Shown: one piece after another, positions 25,325-38,407 of the stretch
Layout: every line of letters begins with the position of its first letter
Numbering within the stretch: the first letter of the stretch is position 1
Assembly (NCBI RefSeq): GCF_003672135.1
Contig: NC_039506.1
Coordinates: forward strand, 11,036,001 to 11,100,000
Reading direction: 5' to 3'
From: Ooceraea biroi
Taxonomy: Eukaryota; Arthropoda; Insecta; Hymenoptera; Formicidae
Length of the DNA stretch: 64,000 nt
Program-made: the position numbers and the translations under genes
Notes under the pieces: generated by a model
Told to the model about the DNA's origin: nothing
What the model saw: only the letters and a program-made list of their open reading frames with translations
The model's database searches: none

Positions 25325-27579
25325 GTTCCCGCGAGCTCGGTGTCACCTGCACCTATAATATCCAAATAAAAAAAAAGAAAAAAGTATTCAACTCGATTTT
25401 CTTCGTTTCGGCATTGTCAATCACGAGAGCGAATCCGACTTTGGTTTACTCCTCACTACCTGGTTATAAGATTAAACTCGCCAGATAAGATAAAGTGCGA
25501 ATTTGCGCATTATGACGTTCGATATCGCGGAACCAAGCTCAAAGTATTAGGCAATCATAGATAGTGTGATTTAAAATTGACGAGCGAATTCATTTGTTAA
25601 ATAACAATCAAAGATATAGATCTAAAGAGACATTCTACGATTCCAGCCACATTTTCTACAAGAAATAGAGGACAAATTTTGGCCTCAAGGTAGGCAAGAC
25701 TCGGAATGGATGCTGAAATGAATAGAAGCTGAAATATCATGTCGCAACGATCAATCTCGATTCGAATAACGTCTGATCGACATGCGTGCGTTAGTCTCTT
25801 CGTAATTTCGTACGCGATATCACTGTGTCTACTTTACGCACAAGGAAAGATTCCTCCCAATCCACTGATCATCCACACTGTCTCGTTTCTCTCATTCTAA
25901 TCACAAGACGCACTCTCACTTGCAGTAGTAACGCGGTCCATTTGTCTCCCCCAATTTCACGTGACGCGATTGCGTCTCTTTGCAGTAACGGGCACGCGTG
26001 AATTTTTCACGTGACGTGGGGGACCAGTTGGAGGAATCGCGAGCCACCAGGTAGAAGGCGAACCGTCCATCGTGCTCGTCACGATAATAGATAACGCAAA
26101 CGCACAATGACGAAGTAGAGAAATCCCTCGGTTCGCAAAAATTTCCTCCGCCGAGGAAAAATCGCGCAGAACGATCTGCTTGGGCCTGCTACCAAGCGAG
26201 GAGCTACCGGACGTAACGGAGGAACCACCTGCGACTGCTACTCAAGAATGACCTGACGGTTGACCACTACCTTCTTCCATCCATCGTCCATCGGCGACGT
26301 CCATCTCCCCTCCCCCTTCGCCTACCCACCCCACGCTTGTTATCCGCACAACTGATAGCGGAGCGGAACGGCCGCGGCGCGTCGTGACGCCTAATGGCGA
26401 AATGCAATAAAAAAGGAAGAAACGATTCCTGGCGGAAAATTGGTAAAAGGATGTGTCACGGTAGATCTTCAGTCGGAAGATACTTCTTTGCGTTACACAT
26501 GAACGCGAATTGCGTGCTAAATTATTGCACGGATGGTGCACACAAGAGATTGTGCTTGGAGATCGGAGGTCCGGGCTAAATCTTGTCCCTGCAAATTGTT
26601 GCCGGCTCCGAGCGGGTGAGTCAGAAAAATGCAAACGACGATTACTGAAATGAAAAATGCGGGAGAACCGCTCGCGCTCCGCGGCTGACGTCACGCGGCG
26701 TGTCCGCACAAGTCAAAGACCTGGAGCAGCGATTGTTTGATAGTTCGTAGGACTTGCCGAAATGCAATTAACCGGTGCAGAACCGGTTTAATCGATAATG
26801 GAAAGCTAACAAGTCACGGTGAGGTCGGTATCTAATCTAATCTAATCTGGATTCATTCTTCCTTTCTTTCTGCGGACGCGTGCAACGCAACGTGACTGTC
26901 CTGCAGAACCGGTAAGAGTATTCGCGGCTTTTCCGTCATCGGGATCATCGTTGTGTAAGGTCCGATTGCGAAATGTCCCTCGCGTGCGAACTACGTTATC
27001 GCGGTGGGACTCATGGCACATTGTTGCGTTAACTAATCGTCGTATTAATCTTTCAGGCGATCGATCCTGGAGACAACGAGAAATCGGGGACACGCGATTA
27101 GAGTCGTGGTGTTCTCTCTCAAATCGATAAGTTAATTTAGATGTTATTGCTTGAATTCAAATGAGAAATATCGTATTTATAAATACGATACACACGGATA
27201 TATGCGTTTGTCTAATTGCCACGCGCTTTGAACGCTTGAAAATGCCTGTTGCATGTGAATAATGAATGTATGATATCTAGCGTGCATGAACAGGGAGATA
27301 AGATCCATAAGTCAAAGAGAGAGAGAGAGAGGGAAGGAGCGGGAACCGTTATTAATGATCCTTTGGATCATGCGGTGGAACTGCAGGATCGATAATTAAA
27401 CGGTGTTTATCTCCGCAAACGCAACACCGGTCGTTCTTTCGTGGAACGAAAGAATCGATCTGACTCATTGGCACTCGGTCGTGAACCCACCGCGTTCGAT
27501 GAGTAATATCTCCCTCGCCTTGGCGAATGCTTTGGAGAAGGTATCGCGAATGCGGGTCGGCGAGCAACGAGTTACTTAC

Positions 27580-27690
27580 TTCGTTCTGATCGCGTTTACA
27601 TCGTTGCGGCGAGAGGAGTTATCAATCGTGGCACACAAAGGGGACCATTGTCGCTGGCTCGTCTGCGGCCGGCGTCAAAAAATGTAGCTT
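27580..27690 (-). promoter_or_regulatory. Candidate 5' non-coding exon of Myo61F
   Basis: On the minus strand, a consensus donor GTAAGTAAC falls at 27579-27571 at the edge of a GC-rich block, about 2.2 kb upstream of the first coding exon (25352-25320). An upstream in-frame TGA in that coding exon implies non-coding 5' sequence. The upper boundary is unknown. A similar donor lies near 30880 (minus). Confidence 0.2.
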
Positions 27691-27879
27691 TCATAAACGG
27701 TAATATAGATAAAAGCGTTATGTCATCATCTACATTCCACTGACCGTATATACAAAGTAGTTTCTGTATACAAAGCGGCAAATGTAAACGTGTCTAGAAA
27801 ATACAATCAATTTGATTCGTTTATTTCGTCAGAGAGTTCAATAAAAAGTTCATTAAAGCCTCCTTATGGTCGATCAAAC

Positions 27880-28740
27880 TGGCAGTTTTATTTGTTAACA
27901 AGTACACGAGTACATACAAGTACGTTTCGACCTAGATTCAGGTCCTCGTCAAGTGTAAATTATCAGTCACTTTCTAAAAATTACAAAGATCAATAAGGAA
28001 AAGTAAATAAAAATATAAACTATATAATAATACAATTACTTACTGGCCGAAAATGACCGAACTTATATCACAGAGCAACTTCACGACAACAGCAAACGAC
28101 CTCGAACAAATAACAAGTACTTTTCAAAATAGCATCATAAACACCCGGCAAGTTCTCCGTATCTTTGTGCAAATTAATCAAGCTGGAATGTCTCTTAATG
28201 AAAAACATTTTCGCGATCTCTCTTTTTCTATTATGATTTTCATGATACAAATATTTTGCGTTAGACCAATCGAACTCATGATTGTTAAAAACTCTTACTG
28301 ACAACCGAATGATCACTTTCATGCTTCAGAATATCCGACTTATGTTCCTTAACACGTGTTTCAAGATGTCGTTTGGTTTGTCTAGTGTAACATGCCTCAC
28401 AATTTAGACAATCTATTTTTTAAACAACACCTGTTTGTTGACCATCAGCCAATTTGTCTTTTCCTTAATAATACAATCAAGTCTTTTAGGAACAGTATAA
28501 ATACAATCAACATTGCTTCAATATTCGTCTGCTTTTCTCGCTCGATCCTTGATGTAAGGAATAGTTATAAGGTTTTTATTAATTTGTATATCTTCGTTGA
28601 TGTTGCTAAAATTGTCAATACATTTGATTACTTTTAATCTTTGGTTAATATGCTTGTTAATAAATTGCGGTGGATAACAATTATTAAGTAAAGTGGATCG
28701 TACAATTTCAATATTTGAAATGAGGCGTGAAAACAAAAGT
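27880..28740 (-). pseudogene. Decayed Penelope-like retroelement 3' part (RT end plus GIY-YIG endonuclease)
   Basis: Minus-strand fragments in several frames: NCYPPQFINKHINQRLKVIK and LITIPYIKDR at 28736-28518 (end of the reverse transcriptase), then KIDCLNCEACYTRQTKRHLE at about 28420-28360. The latter matches the Cys-containing, GIY-YIG-type endonuclease of Penelope-like elements. The reading is broken by a stop (TAA just before KIDC) and a frameshift near 28290. The expected YIGQT-like catalytic tract reads YTRQT. The downstream gacctgaatctaggtcgaaa is typical of the element's 3' region. Inactive relic. Confidence 0.65.
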
Positions 28741-31326
28741 CTGACAACAGTACAACTCGATCAATTAAATTTGTTATGACACTAATTTTACGTTTTAACG
28801 GATAGTTAGAAAAATAGTTAGTAGATAATTAATGCATCGAAAATATATGTAACAGGTGTAGTAAAAAGAGAACAAGAACGTTACGTGTGACGTAAATGTT
28901 GCAATTTCTTGTTATCTTTGGTATAAAAATATAATATAGAATATATATAATATATGCAATAAAAATGGATAAATATAATGCAATACGTATTGTAAATAAG
29001 ACATCTGAAAGAGAAAAAGAGAAGAGAGATCGACAATTCTTGTTTTCATCGATTTTCGACCTGCTTCCTCGGTCAATTTGCCAAGTAATTTCTCTTTAAC
29101 GAGAATGTCGAGCTGGTCGTTCATCGGAACTTCCAATTTGTGATGTCCTCTACTCGGTTAATCCGTTAGAATCGATCGTTATGCGCTTCTACATATGCCG
29201 CGCACACTCGCGCGAAACGGAAAGTCGTTCCGTTGCATTTTTCTGCACCCGCTGAATCGGGGACGCTGACGTAATGCGTAGTCGGACGATGAGTCAAGGG
29301 GAAAAAAGGGGCCTTCGGGCCACATGGAGATGCTCGGTGAATAAAAAATCGCGACGAGAGGTCATCGCTGCTCGTCACGCGAGGCGAAAATAAGCGCGCG
29401 AGGGGTGAACGTGAGCTCTTCGTTGCAAGAAGAGCTCGCATTGAGAAACTGTAAAAAAAGATAAAGACAAAGAGAGTGCTAATAAGATCCTTTCATATTG
29501 ATCCGACAATTTGAAAAATTGACAATTAAATTTAAATTTAAATTTAAATTTGAATTATTCGGTTTAATCAACGTTCTTAAACACTTTGATATAGAAAAAT
29601 AATTCGAATTCAAAAGTACTTTGTTGAAATATTTTATTTTGTTCGCTTTGCAATTTCGCTTTTGATCTTAATTGGATAAAATCGGGAGATCGCTGCAATT
29701 ATTGTCGCGCAATCTAGGTAATTAGGTAACCTTATTTTCTCGCATCTCCGCGTCCGACGCGAAATATATTGTACATTCGTCTATCGTTTGAGGACGAAGC
29801 AACCCATTTCCGGAAACCGGTTGGCCTTTTGTCGGCTCTCTCGTGTCGGCGAGAAGAGAGACGGGCTTCCACCGAGCAGCATAGCGCTCGTGCGCAGGAT
29901 TATAGCAAATTTTATACATTTGCGAATTATTATAACAAAATTTAGGCATCAAAAATGTCTCTAACGATGACTTATTCCTCGTTAATTCGAAATTCGTAAT
30001 TACCACCAGTGTGATCCGCTAATTGAGCGTCTTTATCAACTATAAGCGACTCGCGTTCTCCAAGCGTGCGCAACCCTTCATTTTTAAACACCCTGTACAT
30101 GCCGCGCGACACGTCGCGTGGCGCGTTTTCGATCGCCGTGGTCGATGGACAATTTCCGGGACACGTTCCGCAGTCACACGAAGTCCGCATAGTAAAAGCG
30201 TTCTTATCTTACGACAACAAAAGGAGGAACGACGTGCTCGTCCAGCGACATTTCCTGTCCGCGTGTTACTGCCTTTTCGTCGGGATACTGTTAGAGAAGC
30301 TTAGCGCCATTTTTTTTGCTTGCACAGGTTGCACTCGGTGACTGAAATTTATGGGGGCCGATGGTGGAATCTATTTTCAGCACGATCCTCGGCTCCTCGC
30401 CAAGAAGATTCAGAGTGAGAGGTTTTTTCCATGAGAAGTCACACATGGAAAATATTATTATATTAATTTCTTGATATAATTTTAGCTTGCATTGTATTAC
30501 ACACTTAATCGGACTGCAATTATTATTACTACTATTATTATTATTAATATTATATTATTTTATATCAGATGATACTCTCTTTAATTACTCATCACTACTA
30601 TAGAATAATGAATAAAATAAAATAAAAAATAAATAATCTATAAATAATTAGGTCTTCTTGCATCATAAACTTGTAATTGACACCATACACAATATAACAG
30701 AAATATAATAAAACTTCAAAGCAACAATATCTCACTCTGCGCAAGCGTCGCACGATAAATCGAAAATGATGATATTTGCAGCGATAAAAAAAATGCAAAT
30801 ATCCTTACGCACACCTCATCAATTTCCAGATATTGTTCTTATTGACGGCTAATGCATTAAATTATGGAGGCGTGGTGATCTTACGTATTCCTCGCACTGA
30901 ATCTTCCTCGGGGAAACCGGTTAGCCAGTTCGTATTCGGACCGACCTTGAGCCTCGGTCATCGTCGGGCCTGAAGTTCAGGGCTTTCAAGGTGATCATCC
31001 GCGGTAGTAGTGAGCCTTAATAAGCTCCGCTCGCGCGGTCCAGACGCGAAGAGGATGAAAGAGGTAGAGAGCCGAGTGTGTACACAAGAAAGGGAGAGAC
31101 AGGGAATGTACATCGTGTGTAATAATAAACCGGCCAAGAGCGAATCGCGGCGGCGGAAGGCGAGAGGACAACAAAAAGAAGACGAAGAGGCGAGCACGGG
31201 TGGAAAGACCGCGGCGAGTCGATTTAAACTTAAAGTAAGCGCCGATCTATTTTCGGTACGTCTCCGCTGCTCCTCCTCGACACCCCGATCAGCGTAAAGC
31301 GCGCGCGAGTAAAAGTTAGCTCCGCG

Positions 31327-32411
31327 CTGTAATAAAATTGCAGGTAGCGAAGAGAATGAGCATTTTCATCGTGATCGAGTGAATTTAATCATGCTGAAAG
31401 TACAAATTATGCAAATGAAGTATTTGAAACGAAAAAATTTGTGTCCGCGGCGCGGACACGCGCGTGCTGCTCGAATAAATATTCGTCTTGACCCACGCAA
31501 AGTCCCGCGTTCTCATCGTCGTACCAGCATTATTCATGCATTGTTACGCTCCCTCTCCGAGGCAATTGGACATCTTGCGAAACAAACGTTTCCCGCTAAT
31601 TCGCTGCGCCACGCGATACCTGAGTGGCTGCCGAAAGCGAGACACGCGAGAACTCCGCCGAATCGTTTACGATTAATTCCCGATCACCGTCGAATCGTTG
31701 ATGCGTAGACAATTTCCAGAAAGCCGCCGATCTCGATACCGTCACGTCGTCACTGCCGTTTGCCGTCATCGTAATGCGATCCGGTACCCCAAGTGGAAAT
31801 CCAACTCCGGCGCGCTTGCGTTTAATCGATGCGTCCCCACTGGAGCAAGAACGAGCAACTTTTTGTTGATGTTCCATGTTTCTTAAAAAAGTTGCTCGTT
31901 CTTGCTAAAAGTTTCTTGAAGTTCCTTGGTCAGAGGGCACTTTTAACTATCAGATCGGGGAAAAAAAGAAACACCGATCCCAAAAACGCCTGTCGGAACC
32001 CGTTCGGAACCCGCGATGTAACCGATCGCGTAATACGATGGATTTTTTATGCGATTTGCGCAACTGGCACGCAACCCGTCACTTATCGTGTACACCGAAT
32101 ACGGTTGGCGAACCATGTACGGTGCTCGCGCGACCCTATATTATATTCGCCAACCGTGAAATGTCAGGGCAGATAGACACGAATATTACGCGTGTGTGTA
32201 AACGACGTGAGTGAACCAGGTGAACGAAGCGATTTGAGAAAAAACTTGCTTTTAGAAAGTAGGTATCCTGTTGACAACCCCCTCGTGCTTTAAATAGCCG
32301 AAAAAGTTTTTGTTTTAAATACTTCGTTTCGATTTGTACTTTCCGCATGATTAAACTCACTCGATTACGATGAAAATACTCATTTCTTCGCTACCTGCAA
32401 TTTTATTACAG
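31327..32411. mobile_element. 1.1 kb segment bounded by about 112-bp inverted repeats
   Basis: The left arm at 31327-31440 starts CTGTAATAAAATTGCAGG. The right arm at about 32302-32411 is its reverse complement with some mismatches. The 0.85 kb interior is GC-rich and has no recognisable transposase. It contains two further hairpins (31844-31906 and 32103-32157). It is probably a non-autonomous DNA element, but no clear target duplication was identified. Confidence 0.55.
31844..31906. repeat. Perfect 21-bp hairpin with 21-nt loop
   Basis: 31844-31864 (agcaagaacgagcaacttttt) is the exact reverse complement of 31886-31906. This is a compact stem-loop inside the inverted-repeat-bounded segment 31327-32411. 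Confidence 0.8.
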
Positions 32412-35400
32412 AGCAAATATAATTAATTGTAATATCTGTTATAATAAAATAAATGTAACAATTATAATATCACAATCTTTCTCTCTCTCTTCCGATAATT
32501 TGTCCTAATATGATAATATTAAGGAAAAAAGTTAATAATTCACGCTTGGTATAGTCGTCTCAATTCGTATTTGACTTTTTTGCTCCAGCAATTGCCAGTT
32601 TTATCGGAGCAATTGTCGATAGCCTTAATTAAACGTCCGCGGAAAAGTGAAACGAGCGAGACAAGCTCAGAAGATCATCTTCCATCGCGATGTATCAATT
32701 TGATATCCGCGCTCGCGGAGAGAAATGTTACTCCGGCTTTTTTTTACCCTGCAAGCGCATTCGTTCCGGTTCAATTCGCAGCTCCTGCAATCTCATGCCG
32801 CTAAACACGCACTTTCTGGGAAACAGACGTACTCAGCCCTGCATACACGTTTCTTCAGTCTCGGTACAATTACTTGCGTGCCAGTTTTCGCGATGTACGA
32901 TGATATATGCAATGCGCGGTCTTTAATAACGATCGCGTCACGCGTTTGAGTGATTGAAAGTGAGGATAGTCTTTCTCTTTTAACAGTAAATAGTACATCA
33001 ATAATAAAATAATTAGAATCGCTACTAATTTTCGATTTTCGTATCAAAGACTTGCAGATAAATCCCAAGGTGATATTTTTACATATAAAATTCGCATTTA
33101 TAGCAATTCGAGTTGGAACATGGTCGTTCGTAGTTTCGGTGAAAAGGAAAGTAATAATTCTCGGGATTTAATGTTCATCATATTTTAAGCACATGGAAGA
33201 TACATATTCATCGCGTAACGGTATCGCAACAGCACTCTGAGGTCAGAGACGTGGACTGACGTTCCGCAAGACAGTTTCCCTGCATTTTCTTCAATTTTCT
33301 CACGCATGGGAGGAAAAACGTTACTGCGAACGACCTGTCGTTCGCGTTCACCCCGGAGCGTTTCCACGGAGCAGAGCTTTACACGCTATTTTCACATTTT
33401 ATATGCTATTCATCACTATGCATGACTGTCGCGTCACTTAAAATTGTTTAATCGTCACTTTCACGGCGGTCGCGGCTCCGATTTCTGCCTTTGTCTTAAA
33501 AAGAAGGCAGGCCCGCTTTCTCTCATTTCCTTTTCGAGTCCCCTATCGAGGATGCACATGCCGAAAGAAATCCGTTCCAGGTCCCACGGGGGTACCAAGT
33601 ATACTCTCCGGCCGACAACAATGGTACCGAATTCTCGCTTTTGTTTCTGCGCCTCTGTCTACTTTCCAGGAAGATAATTCAGCGGTTCCGTAGCTGGCAT
33701 CTGCGCGGAATCCCCCGTGCCAATTGTAGAAAGTTTTACGAACCGTTTGATAGGCGCAATTTCTGCTTCGACTCGCCTAGAATCCGAATGATCATCGAAC
33801 GCGCGGGTCCCGCATGACATCGCGATTTATTGCGTAACGCAGTTACGCTCGAGAGTACGCTGGTTTACGAATGTACAAATAATATTCGTGAATGAATCGA
33901 GTGGACGTTTTGCGTCGAGAAGTTACGGGATTACTTGGATCTCATCATAAACTGGATCGGATTATTAACTGGATTTATGCGAGATAAACTGCGATCCAGT
34001 GATAAACTGGAAACTAAGGAAAGAGCCAAACTGGCTGACAGACCTGTCATTTCTCGGAAAAATGACGCGATAGATAAGGAGTGTATGTCGATCGTCGAGA
34101 ACACTGATACCGCACTTGGCAATGTCCTTCGTTGATTTCGAGCGAGTTGTCGAATCGCACTTGAAATGCAGCGGTGCGATGACGTAAAACCGGCCTTGGC
34201 AGACCAATGACATCTTCATCAAAGCGGTTAAAAACCGTTAACCTTCGTTCAAAGCGGACAACGATACGGTGACTCCCACCGAGCAACTTCTTGACCCTTT
34301 CACGATGTGCTGTCGTGTCTCTGGCAAACATGTTTTAGCACGTTCTATCACAATAACTATTTCGGTAACAAAGTCTTGGTAAGTTTCTCTTGAGTCTAAT
34401 CAATCAATTTATCGCTATTAAATTATACTTAATTAATTAAGCTATTGAAAGTTCAACATTTTATCAGATACGAGAAGTGTTTTTAAAGAACAAAATGTCG
34501 CAACAGAGTTTGTGCACAGCGTGTCCGATTAATCTTGAAGGTGAGAACTCGACGACTTGCTACGAACGCGATACTCTTACGGTATGATTACCGTGAAATA
34601 GGTTTGCAGCAAGAAACGGAATCGCGATTTTACTCGTGCGCGAACGATTGTAACAGTGTGATTGTAACGTGTTGCGCAATGGGCAATAACAAACAGCAAT
34701 GCCAGTGCGAACAGGTCAAAATCGCAAATGATTTTACGCGAAAGTGCTCCCGCGAGTCGCGATAGCGATGCATCCAAGCCGCGTCCGTGCAAGCGCATCC
34801 GCGACATCCGCGGCGATTCGCATTCCCTCGGCATCCACTAATAAAAGACGCGATCGCGATTTCTTCCTCGTGACTCACGCGGATGTCACATAAATTACAA
34901 TTGCCCGCGTTTACTCGCGGATCACGTGGGAACCTGCGACAAAAGAAATTCGTTCGCCCACGAAGTGCCTCTCCTGAATGCATATTGAACAGACATTGTT
35001 AATTCGATCTCGATCTCGCGGATGTTAAAAAGAGAAAGAATGCGAGAATGCAAAGCCACCAGGTTTACTCCCACCGAACTCCTCCGACTTCTTTCTCTAA
35101 TTATAATCAATTACAATGTGTAAATCGCAATGGTGATGCAGATGAACATTTTTAAGACAAGAAGAGATAAATATTTTAAAGAGAAGAAAGAAAAGAGAAA
35201 TGAAGCGAGAGGTTTCGAAAAAAGATTTCGATTTCAAAACTCGTTCCTGCATCTATTTCTCCGTGTACCTACCCTTGTTTACGACTGTGTAAACCGTAAT
35301 GAAGCGTGCTCGAGAGATGAGGAGAGGATAGTACTCGTACTCACTTTCGTTTCGCGCGTCGAGTACTCTCGTTCTCGGGTTCAGTGGCGGCTTACGAGTC

Positions 35401-38400
35401 CAGACGGGCGGCGCATTTATCCATCGCCGTCAGGTCACCATCAGAGAGAGGAAGAGAGAGAGAGAAAGAAGGAGAGTACACTGTACCACGATTCGCGAGA
35501 GATTCGCGAACCGATCACGATTTCCTTGCGGTTTCGCGATGGGATCGCGAGAAAAAACCGTCGTGGATAATCGCGGTGGATAACGGTTGAATCGCGTTAC
35601 TCGTGGTGTCCCGTGTACACGCCACGGTGTAACGCACGAAACTGTCGGTCTGAGGGAGCCTCTCCTCTTCGGTGCCCCGGTGGTACAAGGTGGCGGCGGT
35701 AGACAGAAAGAGAGAGGAAGGAAGGCGAACAGGCGGCCCGACGACTCACGGGGAAGGAGAAAGAGGAATTCGTTCCCCTGGTGTGCGCGCGTGTACGTGC
35801 GTGTGCACGCGACGCGATCGTCCGTGTAAATCTACGGGGTCCTATGGGGTCTGCTAGGAGAACCGTGGGTTTCGTGGGTCTTCGAGCGGGTTTCCACGGA
35901 GCATGAATGATGGCGTCTGTCCAGATGTTCGTTGTGACACCAGCTGATGGAAGACTCGGTTTTTTTTTAAATTAATTAATTCACTCCTTTGTTCAATTTT
36001 TCCGAGCCTTTCGGAGACGTGAGATTTGGTTTCTGTCGAACGTTTGTCTTCTTCTTTATTAGTTGTAGAAAAATAAGAGATGCATGAAAGGTGCTAAATA
36101 TTTAAAAAATTATATATATAACTACAATAGTATTCTATTATTAGAAATTAGGAATTGGAATGTCCATTTATATAAAGTATGTTTTTCATCCTGAAAATAG
36201 ATGTAAAAGCTAACGTCTTAAATTTCTGTCCCACGCTCTAAAATTCTACAACTTTTCTCTGCATAAATCTAATTGACCTGATACTGTCGACCGCAAATTG
36301 TCTCATTTCGCCAGCGTCGACGTACCGCAACGAAGTATCGTCTAGCTATCGTAAAACCGTCATACGGCGTTGCACAAAGTGCACAAAGAAGCTATTTCGG
36401 GGAGTATAATATCTCGATGAATGGAAAGGCGAGCACGTTCGGATAATCGAGTGCACCTGGCTTCATGCATCGCGCGTTATTTCGGAAGTTCGACATCAGC
36501 GTACACCAAACGCTCCTGTTACCATCCATCCATCATGCTCTCCAAGACGTAAATTTCCGAAAAGTCGTCGTAACATTGCATTAATCCCTTTTCTCTCCCC
36601 ACGATCTATTTATTCGCCTTTCTAAAAACAATACAAATACAAATGGATGCAAATAACAAAATAAAATTTTATTCGAGTGATGAAGTGAATAAAAAAATAT
36701 TTATTATGACAACTACTGTCTGTAATGTCTAACGCGTAATATTAGAGAGAGTCTTACGTCGTCGTCGATGTCAAGTTCGCGGGGGTGTATTTTTAAGTTC
36801 ACGTGGACGGTGACCGCGCTGGACAGACGAGGGTGGCATGGCAGCAGGTAGCAGCAGTGGTGGTAATGACGGTGGTGGTAGTAATAGCGTCCGCGGTGGC
36901 TAGTGTTGTGACGAACGACTGCCGCTTTCGATCGGCGCGACACGCACTGACTATAGGAAAACTACCCTCTCTTTTCCGTACGTTTCCGCCGACGATGGCC
37001 ATCCTAGAGTCAAGACTCACTCCCCCAAGAGTGTCAGTACGGCGTCGGTGGTGGTTGCTGCTACACGCCTGCAGCGAGACGAGTGTTCTTACCCTCGCGA
37101 TATCCGTGTCGTGTCAATGACTCGCTCGACGCGCTCGAAATCATCATCGCCACTGACTGATCATCGCGAACGCAACGCCGCGTGAACGCGCGTAGTCTTT
37201 GTCGTTCGGGGGTGGGTCTCGCGATTCAAAACGGGCGCCAGGAATTTTCCGGACGATACATGAAACTACGAATGTAAGTGCACTTTTGCCGGGCTGGACT
37301 ATACACTATGGTGGACGTAATGTTGGATTTAAGCGCGATATAAGCGGCCTAAGCGATCTCTTTAATTATGAAAACATCCTCCCCGCGCTGCATTAGGGAG
37401 AGATGGGCTTAAGCCTTGAGGCGTTTCGCCGTTTTTATTTTTCTGAAGGAATATTGATCCTATGCGGAAATTAACGGAATCTTGATTTTGATATTCGAAC
37501 GGTTACGTGAGCGGGATAGTATTACCCTGTAAACCTGTTTAAGAGTCGGTCACTTTTAATTGGTCGTCAATTTCTCGAGTGGTTGATTTTCAAGTTACTA
37601 GTCGTGTTATCGGCCTTCTTTCTTAATTAGACACGCGTAAAATATATTTATTAGTCGCCTCACGTTCATTCACTTTCACTTGCAACAAAGTAACAAAGCG
37701 CAACTTCCGGAACGGTAATGTCCACCCGTGGGAGGGAAAACTCCAAGAGAAAGAGAGGGAGGACCGGTGATTTCAATGCTCTCATAGCACAACTTTAATT
37801 AATCCTCCGGTCAGTTAAAAAGATGAAATACTTGGAATGAAATCGACGGATTCAAACAATTCACACAGATGGATTTTTGTGTTACATTAGACTATATTCA
37901 TCGTGTTTTTATCTTTTTTATCCCTCTAATACGTTTATGATTTTATATATAATTTCCTCCATTCATCAATTATTTATTGTACAATATTTATTCGATGTCG
38001 ACGTCAACGATATATTTCGTCGAGGAGAATTTCTAGATAAATCAATTCTGAAACATTTCGAAGCAGCTTTCGCTTTAACCGCAGCAACATTAATTACCAA
38101 CGCGAGCGAAACCAAGCTTGGCGAAGGCCCGCAATTGAGTCGAGTACTAAGCGCGAAGTATCCGTAATTAGTCGACTGTTAGATGCGCACGTGATTGCAT
38201 AAATTTTCGTCGATTTTTTGCGCGCCTACCGAAAAGATTGTAAGAAGATAAGCTCACGAATCGCGCAGTAAATTATTCTAACATCTCTATTTTATTTAAG
38301 AGGGAGAATTTTCACATCGATGCTAGTGATACTTTGAAATTATCACACGCAAATGCACATTGTTTTGATCGAATTCATAGGTCATTATGGATTTGGTAGG

Positions 38401-38407
38401 TTGACGA

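Larger units (their letters stand above)
25353..38407. other. 13 kb region without confident coding sequence
   Basis: This lies between the divergently transcribed Myo61F and KIF12 first coding exons. It probably holds both promoters, 5' non-coding exons and first introns. GC-rich, CpG-rich islands occur at about 25.9-26.7, 29.2-29.4, 35.3-35.9 and 36.7-37.2 kb. ORFs there (for example 26242-26709 minus and 35130-35570 plus) show no recognisable motif. Repeats inside it are listed separately. Confidence 0.5.

Noticed and set aside
26242..26709. 155-residue minus-strand ORF near a GC-rich block
   Set aside because: No motif and atypical composition; better explained as chance in a CpG-rich possible promoter.
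28912..29136. Minus-strand ORF (MEVPMNDQLDILVKEKLLG) considered as an alternative Myo61F first exon
   Set aside because: It starts from TTG rather than ATG at the listed position, its possible donor (gtcgaa) is weak, and the phase does not match exon 24629.
35130..35857. Arg/Glu-rich ORFs in the 35-kb CpG block
   Set aside because: Overlapping open frames in GA/GC-rich DNA without motifs; probably leader or promoter sequence.
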